A stretch of DNA of 39,232 bases from contig MU278400.1 in NCBI GenBank assembly GCA_022385755.1, positions 1-39,232 on the forward strand, written 5' to 3'. The position numbers were made by a program, and so were the translations under genes. The notes under the pieces are model-generated. The model was given only the letters and a program-made list of their open reading frames with translations, was not told the origin of the DNA and did no database searches. Positions 11,906 through 23,700 of this stretch are shown here, piece by piece (position 1 is the stretch's first letter; each line of letters starts with the position of its first letter). The DNA is from Trametopsis cervina (taxonomy: Eukaryota > Basidiomycota > Agaricomycetes > Polyporales > Irpicaceae).

Positions 11906-12960
11906 ACTGACACAGGATGTCGTGGTGGGGAGGGGTAAGAGCGTTAGGCAATGAAGAAAAATCTAGGGTGTGGGTCATATTGACCGGCTGCGACATGCCG
12001 GGTGGGCAGGCCTATGTGAGGCGAGTCTCAGTCGGGCTATGTGGTAAGAGAAGAAAACGACGCATGGGCAACTCACAGGGGATCATGACCGATCGGCACT
12101 GACACATCTTTCCCAGCACGCCACACAGCTTCCATAACATGCGTTCGTCGCCTCAGATCGTTCCCGGTCTTCTGTCCAGTCTTCTATCATGGTCACAAGC
12201 GTGGAGGACAGGCAGGCACTGTGTACGCGACGCACCGTGTGGTCAGCAAACGGGAGCAAGTACCATGAGTTGGATCTCACCTGATTGCCTCCACCTAGGC
12301 ATAGTGGCATACACGTCACAGGAAGTCGGGAGTCCGCATAGGATGTGTTGTCGTCCAATGTAGTGAGCAAAGCAGCTGATCTCATCGGGCTCAGAAGGTA
12401 ACTCACCCACGCCACAATGCCCACGTGGTGGGTTAGGCACGAGCGCGCACGCCACAACGCTACGCTTCCATCGTGGCGATGGCCTGCCACTTCCACCTCG
12501 CACCACTCGAGTCGACTCCTTATCGCAACGGTATCACGACATCTTCGCCCGGCTACGCGCAGTCGATCTTCGTAGATTTACGCACCTTCGACCCGGCGCC
12601 ACGGACGACTCTCATCACCTTCGCTCTTGTCTCGCGCCACGCATGTCGATCCTTATCTCGCACCACAGTACCCCTTCTCCTTCTCCTTACCCGCCACTTC
12701 TCCAACGTCATGTATCCGAGCCCTCCGCCATCCACAAGCCCAAATCTTCACCTGGTGACCGTTTACTCTCGCATCGAGTCAACCAACCGCGCTACCGCAA
12801 CTCGACGTCTATAAAGACCGATACAAACTGCACGTCATGGAATCGAGGCTGGACGCGGTACAATAGCCCCCCCGCTACATGACGGGTGAGAAGAGGGCTT
12901 GAATATTATGGGATGTGATTGGGGTATAACACTGGTGAGTTATTCAGTGTGATCTACTAT
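11905..12960 (+). repeat. Repeat family A, copy A3
   Basis: It starts with GTGCACTGACACAGGATG followed by TCGTGGTGGGGAGG, which matches 36026-36055 (GTGCACTGACAAGAGATG, TCGTGGTGGAGGG). It continues with GAGGCGAGTCTCAG near 12017, the head CGCACGCCACAACGC near 12449, ATGTATCCGAGCCCTCCGCC near 12709, CGATACAAACTGCACGTCATG near 12819, and CACTGGTGAGTTATTC near 12929. It abuts the 5' flank of gene 1, so the A element here begins where the DUF6535 5' flank ends. No coding frame is conserved with other copies. Confidence 0.6.
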
Positions 12961-13450
12961 GAAAGCTGCTTAAACTACATCACACAGAGTTCGGGGGGAC
13001 AATGCTAGCGCACGAATCGACGCTTCCAGCATACAAGCACCTGGTATCCATACTTTCAATGAATCATCTGAGGAATATTTCATGTCGACGTCCGATTCGC
13101 CGCTGCATCTGTCAATCTACGCCGCCAAAGCATTGCTTCTCGTACTTACACAACTCTTGCTGACGTGATACAACAGGCTGTCTGCGCCATATTCTATTTC
13201 CCAGTAGACAACCCTCCGGGTCCCACCCTCGCACCTCTCGTAATTCAGCGCCGATCTATGCTCTTTACAAGTCGCTTCTGCTGCGCCTCTGCATAACGCT
13301 TCTGCACACATGCTCTACCTTCATGAAGAGCCGTTATCGACCTCAGTAAACACGCCGGGAGACGCGACGTTGCTGGATGGGATCTGGACCAGCGCGCGTC
13401 TGTGTCTGTGGTGGTAGAGACGTTTCCCGTCAATAGGCATCCTCACACTG
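12961..13450. other. Spacer between repeat A3 and segment X2
   Basis: No gene, structured RNA or repeat block was recognised in this stretch. The open frames are short and not conserved. Confidence 0.4.
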
Positions 13451-13741
13451 CTAGCTCAACGCGGTATAGGCCCTTCGAACGTCACTCACGACAATGCCCC
13501 TGCCAGTCTTCGTTCCCCCATATGTCGCGGCTTTTCTCCGGTTGCTCTCCTCCCACCAGTGCTCAGCTCGCGCATCCATAGTGACAAGACCCATCGGTGG
13601 CACGTCGTCTCGCGCAACCTGCGCTGTCATCATATTGTTATCTGCGGATTGTCCTATCGACGTGCACAACGTCCTCATCAAGCTCAATATATCTTCCCTC
13701 CGCTCGTTCGCGCCAATCGGGCGAGCCTCGTGGACAGCCAC
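13451..13741 (-). pseudogene. Possible segment X2 downstream of DUF6535 gene 2
   Basis: This 96-codon minus-strand frame includes NMMTAQVARDDV, resembling ALMYAVARDVV of segment X3. The DNA GTCGTCTCGCGCAACCTGCG here resembles ACGTCTCGCGCAACCGCATA at 25334. It lies about 0.5 kb past the stop of gene 2, similar to the spacing of X1 and X3 from genes 1 and 3. Similarity outside this core is poor, so the assignment rests largely on position. Confidence 0.25.
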
Positions 13742-14215
13742 GCGTGCGCGAGCATGACAGCTCAGGCTCGTAAAGAATTCTGTGCATGCGTACCTGGTGC
13801 GCGTGATGGCGACGGTGCAGGGGGATGTGCTCGTGCCACTCAGCTAGGTGCTCCTGGGTGACGCGATCAAGTTGCTCGTGCGTGTATGTATTCTGGCAGG
13901 GAGGCTGCGAGGGTGCACTTCTCTTCTCATGTCTCGCCGTCACGGCTACGTTAGGTGCGCACACGTTTTATCACTTTCCTGCCCTCGTCCAATCTGCCTG
14001 ACCATTCGCAAAACAATGCTGTCCTGCCTCCTCATGTATCCCGATTACTGGTGATATGAATACATTGATGTACACTACACACGCGATCATTCACTTTCAA
14101 CGCAAGCAGATGACTCTGGCGGGACGACTCTTCTGAGCGTAAGGACATACAGGATCCGTAAGGTATCTACTACAGGAGACTAGTCCGACCCCGCGCGTGT
14201 ACAACCTTTCGTGGA
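13742..14215. other. 3' spacer of DUF6535 gene 2
   Basis: This probably contains the 3' untranslated region of gene 2. I see no conserved polyadenylation motif or repeat that I could place with confidence. Confidence 0.3.
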
Positions 14216-17200
14216 TCACGGATTACTAACTCCGCCTCCGTCCTCATAAATAGCTACACTTTCATCGCCGTCTCGAGACTGACCATCACCACGATTCGCA
14301 TCGTCCTCCCGTCTCACGCCCTGTTCAGACTCACCAGGCCCTATGCTACCCATCTTCCCATCGTCGCCTGTGCCTCCAGTATGCTTCGCCTCTATCGCGT
14401 CACTTCCAGACGGCCCAGCAGCATTTGACGGCTCTTGACTACCATCTTCAAAGGAAGAGCGCATGTCTGACGCTCCTTCGCGCACGCATTCAGGAGGCCG
14501 GTTGGGTTCACTGCGGTAGTCGTATGAGGAGGATGGGAGAGTGATGATCGACGTGCTGTATGCATCGACTCTAGTGTTTTCCGTGTCCGTGCCAAGCCCA
14601 TATGCCGTGCCAGATCTGCGAGAAGATCCTGATACGGGTCCTCAGGTGAGAGCATACTTGTATTCCGAAACACACGGCTTACCGGATGGTGTTACACCGT
14701 CACCGTGGTCCAGCTGGATATCCTGTGAGGAAGCAGCTGGGGTAATGATGTTGATATGCGGGGAGGGAGCGTTGAACGCAGTAGCATCTGGAGCTTGGGC
14801 GGAGTGACCCGCGGGCTGCTGCGGATCGTGGTTGGTGATATCGCCGTGGACAACCTCCCCTAGACTCGTATACGTTGCCGCTGCGTATTCTACAGGGACC
14901 ACCGCACTTGCGGTAGCCTCCGGTTCGTGGTTCACGGCAGATCCCTCTGGTGTTGCCACTCCCTCGGAACGTATGAAGGCTTCGGACTTACCGGGACTAT
15001 CCTGTTCAGGCACAATGCGAACGGCGCGAGGTTCTCCAGAACTAAGGATGTCGGTCGACGCGATATCAAGTGGGTTGGCGTGACCTTCTAGATACCGCGA
15101 CGTGTCCTTGGAATCAGTCGATGCAGGCTCGGGTGTACTACTAAACAGCAGGAATTAAGATGTGACTGAGCATAAGTTTGAGGTACCTACGCGTCGCTCG
15201 GAAGGGGTGCCATGAGTGTGACACTAGCCGCATTCCACATCTTTGTCAGAGCCGCGTTTGGACTGTGCGGACCATGGCTGTCGATAGGAAGGGGAGGGGT
15301 CGCATCATCCTGCACGCTGTCCTCTTCGGCTGCGGTATCACGCTGTAACGCACTTCTTCGGTTGTCACTGCTCTCTGCAGACATCGCAAGCGGTGTGGCG
15401 AGTAGATGCGGTATTGCGGTTCCCTCTGCCTGGCTTTGAGCGTTTGCGGATAAGTCTTTGAGGCGGCGAATCCGCCAGAGTCGAAGGAGTGATCTCAGAC
15501 CGACTGGAGATCGAGGGTTGGGGTTGATCTGCAGGAGTTCCGAGATAAACTCATCCGGGACGGGAGAGTCCTCCGGATTGAACTTCGCGAGCCACGCCGC
15601 GTATTCCGTATCATCTTCCAAGTTGTCAATTGCATCGACATCTTTGATCCAGTAAAAACACCCGTTGACAAGGTCCCTGGCAGCATCGGAATCTTCCACC
15701 TGAGTCCACTGCACGAGCTGCGTCAAAGCGGCGAAGACATCGCGCCAGGCTGGGACTAAGTTGGAAGCCCGGACGTCACGGCGATCATACCGTAGTGACC
15801 AGCAGAGATCATAACATAGCTCCAGTGCCTTTTCTCTATCAATCGAGCGCGGGGGGTCGGAAGCGAGGGCTGCAATGGCGGTCTTGATGTTTGACAGGCC
15901 TGGCCGAGTGAAGAGGTGAGAACGGCTGATGCAGAATGAACAACCACATACCTTGTGCATCAAGACCACTTTGAGGGACAAGATCCCATGATACGTGAAG
16001 TCGGTAGTTGAAGCACGAGATCCAAAACTTCCGCAACGTCTCGCTTGATTTGACTGCCACAGGTGGAATCTCATCGAAGACGCTGGTGTCTCCTGCGACG
16101 GCCATCAATTTGACGATGAGCGAGACGGCATCGTCCCACGCCGTTTCGCGAGAACGATCATTTGACGACCCGGCGGCTGGAGTGGCGATATCTGACTTGA
16201 GTCGTTGTGTCAGCCAAGCAGCGGTGGGGCCGAGTGACCCGGCGTTCAGTACATCACTCCATGGCCTGGGCTGTTCTGCTCCGAACAATCCGGGAACTTG
16301 CAGCTTCTCAAAGTATACCTCAAGGAACGACTGCAGCCATGTAACTGATGTGGTGAGGTCGGAGAGATAAAGACGTTGGCAGATGAGTGCAAGCATGGAC
16401 TGCAGTACCATCGTCAAACGCAATGGGACACTTTCCTGTGCAAGAACCCGCGCATATACGGTGCTGTTTAAGAGGTTTTCGAGACAATGAGCAATCTTGC
16501 CATATCTTTGAGAGAATGAGGCGGAAATGCGAAGGAATGCCGTCCAGAGGGCTGCCTGATCTTCAGCATCAGGCGCTGGGGGCGACAGCGGATAGCGAGT
16601 CTTTAGCACCAACGGTTGGACGTAGTTGACGATGTTGATCACTGCCGCCATCGCCCTGGGTGTGAGGTCCGCTAGGTCCACCAATCTCGGCTCAGCGAGT
16701 TCCAGTTTCTCTGACGGTAGTCGATTGTGCAGCAGTTGTAGTGCGAATACAATGGTATCTTCCCAGGGTGGTTTGCTCTGCGACACTGCGTGCGATATGG
16801 CCGCATCGACAATTTCGTCGTTTCCATGCAGTCTGTCTGCCTGCAGCAAGATCCTCAGGTCGAATGCATTGGTTTTCGTGGCGGAGATCTCGTCATGTGG
16901 TTTATTTGTGTCATTGAGGCGGGAGATACACCGCCCTGCCCACTGTCGAATGCCGGTGACGATCCTGAAGGTAGCGGCGGGCTGTGCGACCCGGGGCACG
17001 GAGGTATCATGCTCCTCCTCCAACTGTGGGTTAATCGGCTTGAGGGTCTGTAAACCATACTCCCAGACACGCCGCAACCGTTTCCGTGCGAGTGTCGTTA
17101 AGGGGTCAAGAGCAGGTGTTTTGTAAGGGCATCGTGCGGAGAAGAGCGGGAGGAGAGTAGCGGAGACAAAGAAGAATGCCCAAGCAGACACAAGCGGAAA

Positions 17201-17955
17201 TGTTGTATTCTTCACACTCGGGTGGATGTCCGCAGTGAAGTAACAGAGGCCGACGAAAAAGAGGACGAGAGATATCTGTAAAAGAAATGGAAGCGCAGAT
17301 GCGATTCCAAGGACGTGCCAATCTTCAAGCGCGAGCCTTCGAAAGTAACGAATGCGCATCCGGTGCAGAGCGAATGATGTCGCCGAGGCGGTGTATCCAC
17401 GGAGCCACTGCTTGACGAAGATGGCACCCGATGCGGCGGAAAGACTGGCGACCAGACTCGCTGTCCAGAGGATGTTGACGACAACTGCGTTATGGGTGGG
17501 TTCGAATGGCGGAAGCGATGTGGGCGCGGGTGCCGTGCTGTTAATGAAGCCGCCTTGGATGGTGTAACTTGCTGCCTGAATAGACATGCCTGTCATGACG
17601 AGCAGCATCAAATCTGCTGGGTCCGCTTTCAGTGAGTTGTAGGAGCCATTGAGAAAGCCCGCCAACACAGCGGAGAAAAGACCGATCTGGGTAGCATGCG
17701 GTGAGAACACGGATGGCGCCCGAGGACAAGCATACTTACAAAGACGAGGAGCGCGTCCATGTCTTCCTTGTACCCCTGGATCTCTTCCTTATCAAACTCC
17801 TCTACCCCGCTCATCACACCTGCCCAGCCAGTAGTTGGTGCGGAGCGTGAGACGACATGGATGGGATCATCTTCCTTGCGAGAGACGACGTGGATGGGGT
17901 TGCCTTCTGCGCCTAGTGGCGTTTGCAGTGGGCCCGTCGCAGACTGATCTGCCAT
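14216..17955 (-). CDS. DUF6535 family membrane protein, gene 2
   Basis: There are five exons: 17955-17740, 17686-15952, 15899-15191, 15140-14683 and 14628-14216, giving 1176 residues. The introns are 53, 52, 50 and 54 nt, all GT-AG (GTAAGT/CCCAG, GTATGT/GCCAG, GTAGGT/TTTAG, GTAAGC/ATCAG), with the same phases as genes 1 and 3. I chose the ATG at 17955 (MADQSATG) by homology, although the frame is open upstream to 18036. Residues 1-40 contain an internal repeat, HVVSRKEDDPIHVVSR. The signature GVEEFDKEEIQGYKED is followed by TM at about 73-90, 140-163, 197-222 and 234-254 (VKQWLRGY, CYFTADIHPSVKNTT). Exon 3 has WRDVFAALTQLVQ and NPEDSPVPDE. The tail is acidic and Ser/Gly-rich, ending GDGQSRDG and GGGVSNP. 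The last intron has two candidate acceptors 13 nt apart, and only the upstream one keeps the conserved tail. The protein is probably an integral membrane protein of unknown role. Confidence 0.87.
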
Positions 17956-18360
17956 GGCGGGTGTTGAACTAGAAGCGGCCGAGTGGAGCTGTGGCGGTGG
18001 GGCAGAAGAGAAGGGAGGGGAGGGAGGGCAGCTCAAAGGACGACCCCGTTATAGCTTGTGAGCTGAGAGCGTGGACGCTGTCGTGAGAACACGGGCACGA
18101 GGTGAGTGGGCAGGGGCCACGCGCATCTCATATGAGAACTCTAACTGACATGCTGTCCCAGATATCAATCAAACCCTTGCTTCCTCATTTCCATCTTCCA
18201 CGCAACGTCGACATCGGAGCGGACCAGTGACCTCTGCACTGTATTGGGCTTCGAACACGGCCACGCCGCATTGCAGGACTCTGTACAAGCATGTCAGTAA
18301 GCATGGTGCTCGAATGTAACAACTGGAAACCCAGACTCTCACCTACCATCAGGTACATTT
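17956..18360 (-). promoter_or_regulatory. 5' flank of DUF6535 gene 2: TATA-like box and divergent intron-like signature
   Basis: The TATA-like GTTATA (plus strand 18048-18053, reading TATAAC on the gene strand) lies 98 nt before the ATG. The plus-strand pattern GGCACGAGGTGAGTGGG (GT at 18102), CATCTCATATGAGAA, CTAACTGAC and GTCCCAG ending at 18161 forms a 60-nt intron-like signature. It is shared in order and internal sequence with genes 1 and 3. Beyond it, GACTCTGTACAAGCATGTCA and ATTGGGCTTCGAACACGG match the flanks of gene 3 and gene 1 respectively. Confidence 0.55.
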
Positions 18361-20250
18361 TCGCTGAACGCCAGTGAATGACGAGATCCAACGGCAGAGG
18401 CGGGGTGATCCGAGGAATCGGCGCAGTACCTGCGCCACAAAGCGGGCGTCTGGTGGCATCGCACGACCTCCCAGCTTCTGTGCCTTCACACCTGCCAATA
18501 GCCCTCGAAGTCCAACCCTCTTTCGGTCTGCTCACACCGCTCCCCACTCTAGCCCGACTAATGGATGCAACGCCTCTTCGCTTGTAGATTCTCCACGCAA
18601 ATAAATCTGGAAATTCGGAGGAGATGAGCTCGTTGAAAAGGCCACTCGGTGAGTGCGTATTGTCCATGTTGTTGATCTTAGTCTTACCTGGATCGTATCA
18701 GTAACAATATGTATGATTCCCATTGAAGATCAGCTGCATGCACAAAAGGCCGCAGTCTCCGGTCTTCAAGCGTGTCTTCTCTCGTCGCCAAGAAGGCATG
18801 AAGTGCCGTGTGAACACCGCTGGTTTTCATGTTGGTATTGTCATCGGCCAACTACTCGAAGACGGTACGTGTATTTTGCGCTCTCCTAGCTCATTCTTTT
18901 ATGATGGTTTATACGTTCGCAAGCCGAGGCAGGTTCCCGACATGCACGCATCAACTTACGCCTCCCTCTTTACTCGCTTGCTGCAACCTTCTCTGGCGGC
19001 AATGCATCTATTCATTCGAGCGGGTGGCTGCCTCTCCCCTCGCTGTAGTTATCTTCTTTCATGTTCCCAGCGCTCCACTCTCTTCCGGCAGCTGCTACCA
19101 GCTTCTTTGCGCACTGCACATCCCAGCATCTCCCGTCGTCCCGAACACACTCAACGAGGCTGCACCCTTTACCTCAATGCTTGGTGGCAGCTTAACTGCT
19201 GCAGCAGTAGCAGTAGATCCATCCCATTGTTCGTCCTCGACAACGCGGAATTCTGCTACGAGACCTAGTGCCGTGATTGTTTGTCGACGATTTCGCCGGT
19301 CCTCCACACGGTACCACTCCAACAACTCGGCTCTCGTTTCCTGCCCCAACAGTAATGTTGTGGTAGCTGCAAGACCTCATACATCGGGGAGAAGCCACCT
19401 CAAGCCCACCCAACTACGTGTCGGGCCTCGTCCAGCATGCAGTACGTGATCTCCTCCCGGCACTCTCCCCAGATCGACGCTCTCAACATCGCCCTGCATG
19501 ACGCACGGTCTGTTGTCCCCCAGTCATTTCCGTTTCCGACTCGCGCTCGCGCGTGCCAAACGCTATCGGCTGCTTTGCAAATACTCAACTCACAATTCCG
19601 CATTTTGTGTTTAGGACGTCGGAGGACGAAGGCACCGATCTGATTGTATAAGAGGCCCTTCCGGACTTCTTTCTGACCTCTATGATGCGTGCATATTCGC
19701 AAGCTGGCTTGTGCGAGACGAGATGCAGGACCCTAAGGGCGGCACGCGAGTTTGCATTTGCACAGGTAAAATTTACGATCTCGGCAGGTGCGCACCTCCT
19801 CTCCTCAAGTCTGCTTTTACTCCATGCTAGACATCAGCATCTCCGAAATGGTACGTTCCTGCCCGTCCCTCGCACGCTCACTCGCTCACTCACACCCACG
19901 TGCCCGCTTCCAACAGCGTGTGGCTTCAGTTATCAGAAAATATCCTGGCTGAGAGATCCTGGCTCTTCTCATCTGCGGTCTGTTGACGTCGCCTACGACG
20001 CGCACACGCAAACACGCAAACACGTCCGCGTCGTCCACCTCGCGCTTGCCGGGGAATTTCTGCAGAGGAACGTGATGGGCAGGTGGACGCGTTTGCGCTC
20101 TACCTGTATGCAGGGGCCGCGTTGCGGTCTTCTCGGCTCTGTATGCGGCGCCGACCCCTCCGTATACGTGATCGTTCCGAACGTCGCCACTCGCACACCC
20201 TCGGCGCGAATTGTCTCGTTTGAGTGGAGACGCATGAACAAAAGCACAGA
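18360..20250 (+). pseudogene. Decayed copy B2 of the plus-strand gene/repeat family
   Basis: The stretch is colinear with 1360-2660. Paired blocks include TTGTAGATTCTCCACGC / CCGTAGACTCTCCACGG, TTAACTGCTGCAGCAG / TTAACTGCGGCAGCAG, GGCTTGTGCGAGACGAGATG / GGCTTGTGCGAGACAAGATG, and ATGGTACGTTCCTGCCCG / ATGGTACGACCCCGCCCG. The coding-like part near 19560-19760 reads TIPHFVFRTSEDEGTDL, then a stop. After a frame shift it continues CIFASWLVRDEMQDPKGG and ends at ACAGGTAAAATTTACG, which resembles a splice donor. The 279-codon frame 19682-20521 overlaps this in a different frame and is not convincingly conserved. The original protein family was not identified. Confidence 0.45.
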
Positions 20251-20789
20251 AATGCGAGTTCGCATTCCGTCAAGCACCCGCGCACTTACGCCCGTGCGTC
20301 CGCTTCCCCAGGTCACACCACCAATTCGCAGAGGACGCACCGTGCAGGCGATACCGCCTCGTCTCCTCTACGATATGTCGACGCCGCATAGGACGCGCCC
20401 TCGCGAACGCGATGCGTACCTCGGCGACGTCAGCCTCGCGTGTGCAGGGGCATATCTTTGGATGAACACCACGCGTCAGTCGTTTCTTTTCCAAGTCGTC
20501 ATCGTAGTCATTGAGCCATAAATATTAATAATTCTGCATGGTATTAAGAACATATTGTACATGACTCGTGCCTGCAATAGTATCGCTATCTGATCACCAT
20601 CGTCTCGTCCTCGGTATCGCGAAGATCGACCCTGGGAACCCTCCATCCCTGTCATCAGTGAGTTATGTACAGTGTGAGATCCGGCATGCGAGTTCTCGGA
20701 GAGTACGGCGTCTGAGGATCGAAGGTGAGAGTCCGCTTGCACCGCTTCGCAACTAAAGACACATACCTGGGTTGCGAACGCTGAAATGC
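20251..20789. other. Spacer with no recognised feature
   Basis: It contains the 3' half of the 279-codon plus-strand frame 19682-20521, which I do not accept as a gene because it has no family similarity and no conserved counterpart. Nothing else was recognised. Confidence 0.3.
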
Positions 20790-20985
20790 AGTGTACTCAC
20801 CGGTGCTCTGCACATCTTATGAACAAACGTGCGAAGCTGTGTCTGCACAGCCCGACTGCGCCATCTTCATTTCCGTTTAACCTGCCATTCCAATGTCGGC
20901 GTGGTATTATGACTGATCTTCTCTTGTGATGCACAAACACGCGGCTCGCCGCATCGCAAGACCTTGTATGAGGATATCAGAAAGC
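20790..20985 (+). repeat. Orphan relic of a DUF6535 5' flank
   Basis: The landmark order of the flanks of genes 2 and 3 is present: GCACATCTTATGAAC, an acceptor-like GTGTCTGCACAG, CCTGCCATTCCAATGTCGG (gene 3 flank: CATGCCATTTTGACGTCGG), then CGCATCGCAAGACC, TTGTATGAGGATATCAGA and AAGCGCGC (gene 3 flank: TTGCAGACC, CTGTACGAGCATATCAGC, AAGCGCGC). No DUF6535 exon lies on the expected (lower-coordinate) side. This may mark a fourth, deleted gene copy or a partial duplication. Confidence 0.55.
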
Positions 20986-21989
20986 GCGCAGGTAACTGTA
21001 TACAGCCCAGATTCATACCTATCGCTCAGACATGCTACCATCACATCCATGGGTGCCTGCGCCGGAAAGCGACAGGGCTCGACAAACGGAACGTCCCAGG
21101 CGGCCGTGATCTGTAGAAAGCGTATCAGACGGAAGCCCTGAATTATGTCCGTTATACTGATGTTGAACGATCATCGCCAGCTATGGTCGAGAACTGTATC
21201 ACGCAGCGTGTAGGAGTGAAAACTACGCTCACCTCATCTACTGTCCGGGAAGTCATTCTCGTCTACTCTCCCACTCCCTTCCTTCCTACCGTTTCTGCCA
21301 CTCATTGACGATTGACGTTGCGTTTCCCCCGGCCCCCGGAACGTCCGGAGCTGCGATAAAATATCGAGCCCCTTCAGATCATTAGCAGCGCTCGGGTCGC
21401 ATCGGGGCAAACGGTGATTGTAAGGCCTTGCGGGGATGCCCAGGCGTTCTGTGCTGAGTGACAGAGAACAGATTAGGATATTCCTACGCGCTGAAGATGT
21501 CAGCAATCAGACAACGTTTTCCTACATTCTTGCGACAAGGGGCCTGCGGTCGACAGAAGGTATGGCTCAAATGATTGTATGCGTATTATCGTTAGAGCAC
21601 CCTGCAGCGAATGGTCTAATGGGTAGAAGGAGCGGATCATAACTCGACACAATGCAGGGGCTCACCTGCTCGTGAGCTAGTATTCAACAAGCATGAAGCC
21701 AGCAAGAATTCCGCCTATAACCTCAGCTTTCCTTCTCACCTCCGCCTTGGGGAACGACCGCATGCGTCTGAAGATTCTGCGAGTCGTATCCTGCCCTTAG
21801 TCCAGTCCATGGCTTCTCCTTTTACTCTTGCGGAACCCAGGCGAGCACAGAGTTTCACAGCTGCACACATCGGCAAGGCTTTTAGGAGTCGGCAGAGTTC
21901 ACAAATTAGAAGTGCGACAGCCTCGGAATTCTTGCGCCTCCGTATAGTTTTGACTCAAAGATATCCATACAATATAAAGACCGCGCCGG
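20986..21989. other. Gene-poor spacer
   Basis: No open frame with family similarity, no repeat of the A or B families and no RNA gene was recognised. Donor-like GCAGGTAACTG follows the orphan flank at about 20989, consistent with the edge of a lost plus-strand exon. Confidence 0.35.
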
Positions 21990-23700
21990 GAGTGGAACGA
22001 AGGTGAGAGAGGCGCGGGGAAGGTCTTCGCATGCCCGACGGTCCAAGTGGCAAGTCGGTTATAAGCTAGGGCAGATATAGCGCAATGAGAACTGCAATGG
22101 AAGCGGAAGAGGAGGCCTAGAGAAAGAGCGCAAGGGACATGAGATCCGTTGGACGTTGGCAATAAGCCGGAAGGCAGGAGGTGAGTCCGAATCGAAGGCT
22201 GTGAGTGAGAACGTATTGACGCGGCGGCGTTGCAGGCGCACCGCACAGAGAGACATGGAACTCACCGGCGTTGGCATCGCTCATCCTCCTCCGACTCGTT
22301 CAGTACTCCACCCTTCCCTTGGTACGACCGTCGTGGACAAACGTGGACATGTCTGGTACGCCGTTAGACACAACATGAGCGCGGAGAAATAGACATCTCA
22401 CCTGCACAACCTATCCGTCACAGCCTTGCGGCGGCTGAGAATCGGGAAGGGGGGGTGCTTGACGTGCTTTGGTGTAGTGACATGATGAGTGATGCGTTCA
22501 AAGATCGAAGGCGGCCGATCTGACCCGAAGTGCGCACGCCACAACGCCCGCGCTTCCATTGCGCTGACGACCTGCCTAGCACCTCCACCTTCCATCTTGT
22601 CATCATCACTGTACCACTCGATCGACGCCCAATCGCAAGGCTATCTCCACGTCTCGGCCCGACCTCTGACACCCGAACCGCATACCGCGTGCACTCATCA
22701 CGCTTCTACTTGGAGCATGGACCGCTCCCATTCCTCTCACCTCGCGCCACATCCCTCGATCCTCATCCCACGCCCTGGCATTCCTTCCCCTTCTCAGCCA
22801 CCTCTCAACGCCACGCGTACGAGCCCTCCATCGTCCACAAGCCTCAATCCCGACCCTGTCGCTGCGTCCTCCGGGAGTCTTGTCAAGGGCCAGACCGCAA
22901 CTGTCTTTTGATCACCAGTCCAATACCAACCGCACGCACTGTGTCGATGCTGCCAAGATCATAATCAATCTACATCGATTAGCTGGGAGGGAGAGGATGC
23001 ATTTGTCGGTTCTTGGCTTGGGTGTATGGCGACCATTGGTGCGTTGTTCGATCCTCTCTGAGATTGTAGTCACTTATCGTGCAGGGGCGCATTCTATGTC
23101 GCAATTCTCTTCGGGCTGTTCACCGTCAACTTCCACTTTGTCTCTGGGTCTCTCAATCGACGCCGCGAACGCCACCCTTCTCACAGTTACCCACATAACT
23201 CGATCGGCACAGAAGGCTGCCCACGCCAAGTTATGCGTTCCCCAAGAATCACAACTCCTCTAGTTCCGTCCTCGGTCCACCAAACACCACTCCTATGAAC
23301 GCGATCTGACCCACTAACCTCATCCTCCTTCTCGCGGCCGCTGTCCTCGAGACTCTTCCTATAGAGTAACTCCATCTCTACCTCGCCGTCGTCGCCACTC
23401 CTCCGGATGCTCTTGCTTTAGCCCACCTGGAATCCTCACGTATAACAACCTGAACGGCCAACCGCTTCTATCCACACAGGCGTCGTCTTCTCCGGTCTAT
23501 CCATTGATTGTCTGACCGCGGCTGCCTGCATATGCGCAGCTGCATATTTGTGTGCAGCGCACGCCGCTCCCGCTATCCACTATCTGAGATCGCCTCTCGC
23601 CCGCTTCTCCGTGTCTGGCTCACGAATGGCCGTGCCGAACCTTCACCCCTTTGTCCAAGACATGCCCTGCGCTTGTGATTCGTTCCCTCCGTAGATATGC
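21990..23700 (+). repeat. Repeat family A, copy A4
   Basis: The 5' half carries GGCAGGAGGTGAGTCCG (GT at 22181), TATTGACG and GTTGCAG ending at 22235, a 55-nt intron-like pattern. GGAACTCACCGGCGTTGGC follows and aligns with GTAGAACTCACCGACGTCGG at 36268. From the head near 22508 (GGCGGCCGATCTGACCC) to about 23653 it is nearly identical to 38100-39232, including long identical runs and the same GGTGCGT ... GTGCAG intron-like pattern (23039-23084 and 38616-38661, both 46 nt). Upstream of the head the match to 35930-36474 is much weaker. No gene was recognised. Confidence 0.7.

Noticed and set aside
17956..18036. Upstream in-frame start for DUF6535 gene 2 adding 27 residues
   Set aside because: The added residues are Pro/Ser low complexity, and MADQ/MSDQ is the conserved start shared by all three paralogues. 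The longer frame overlaps the expected 5' untranslated region between TATA and ATG.
19682..20521. 279-codon plus-strand open frame, the longest outside DUF6535
   Set aside because: It lies in the decayed B2 copy, has no recognisable domain, and the frame best supported by comparison with B1 is a different one over part of its length. Composition is Arg/Pro/Thr-rich, as in the chance frames around it.
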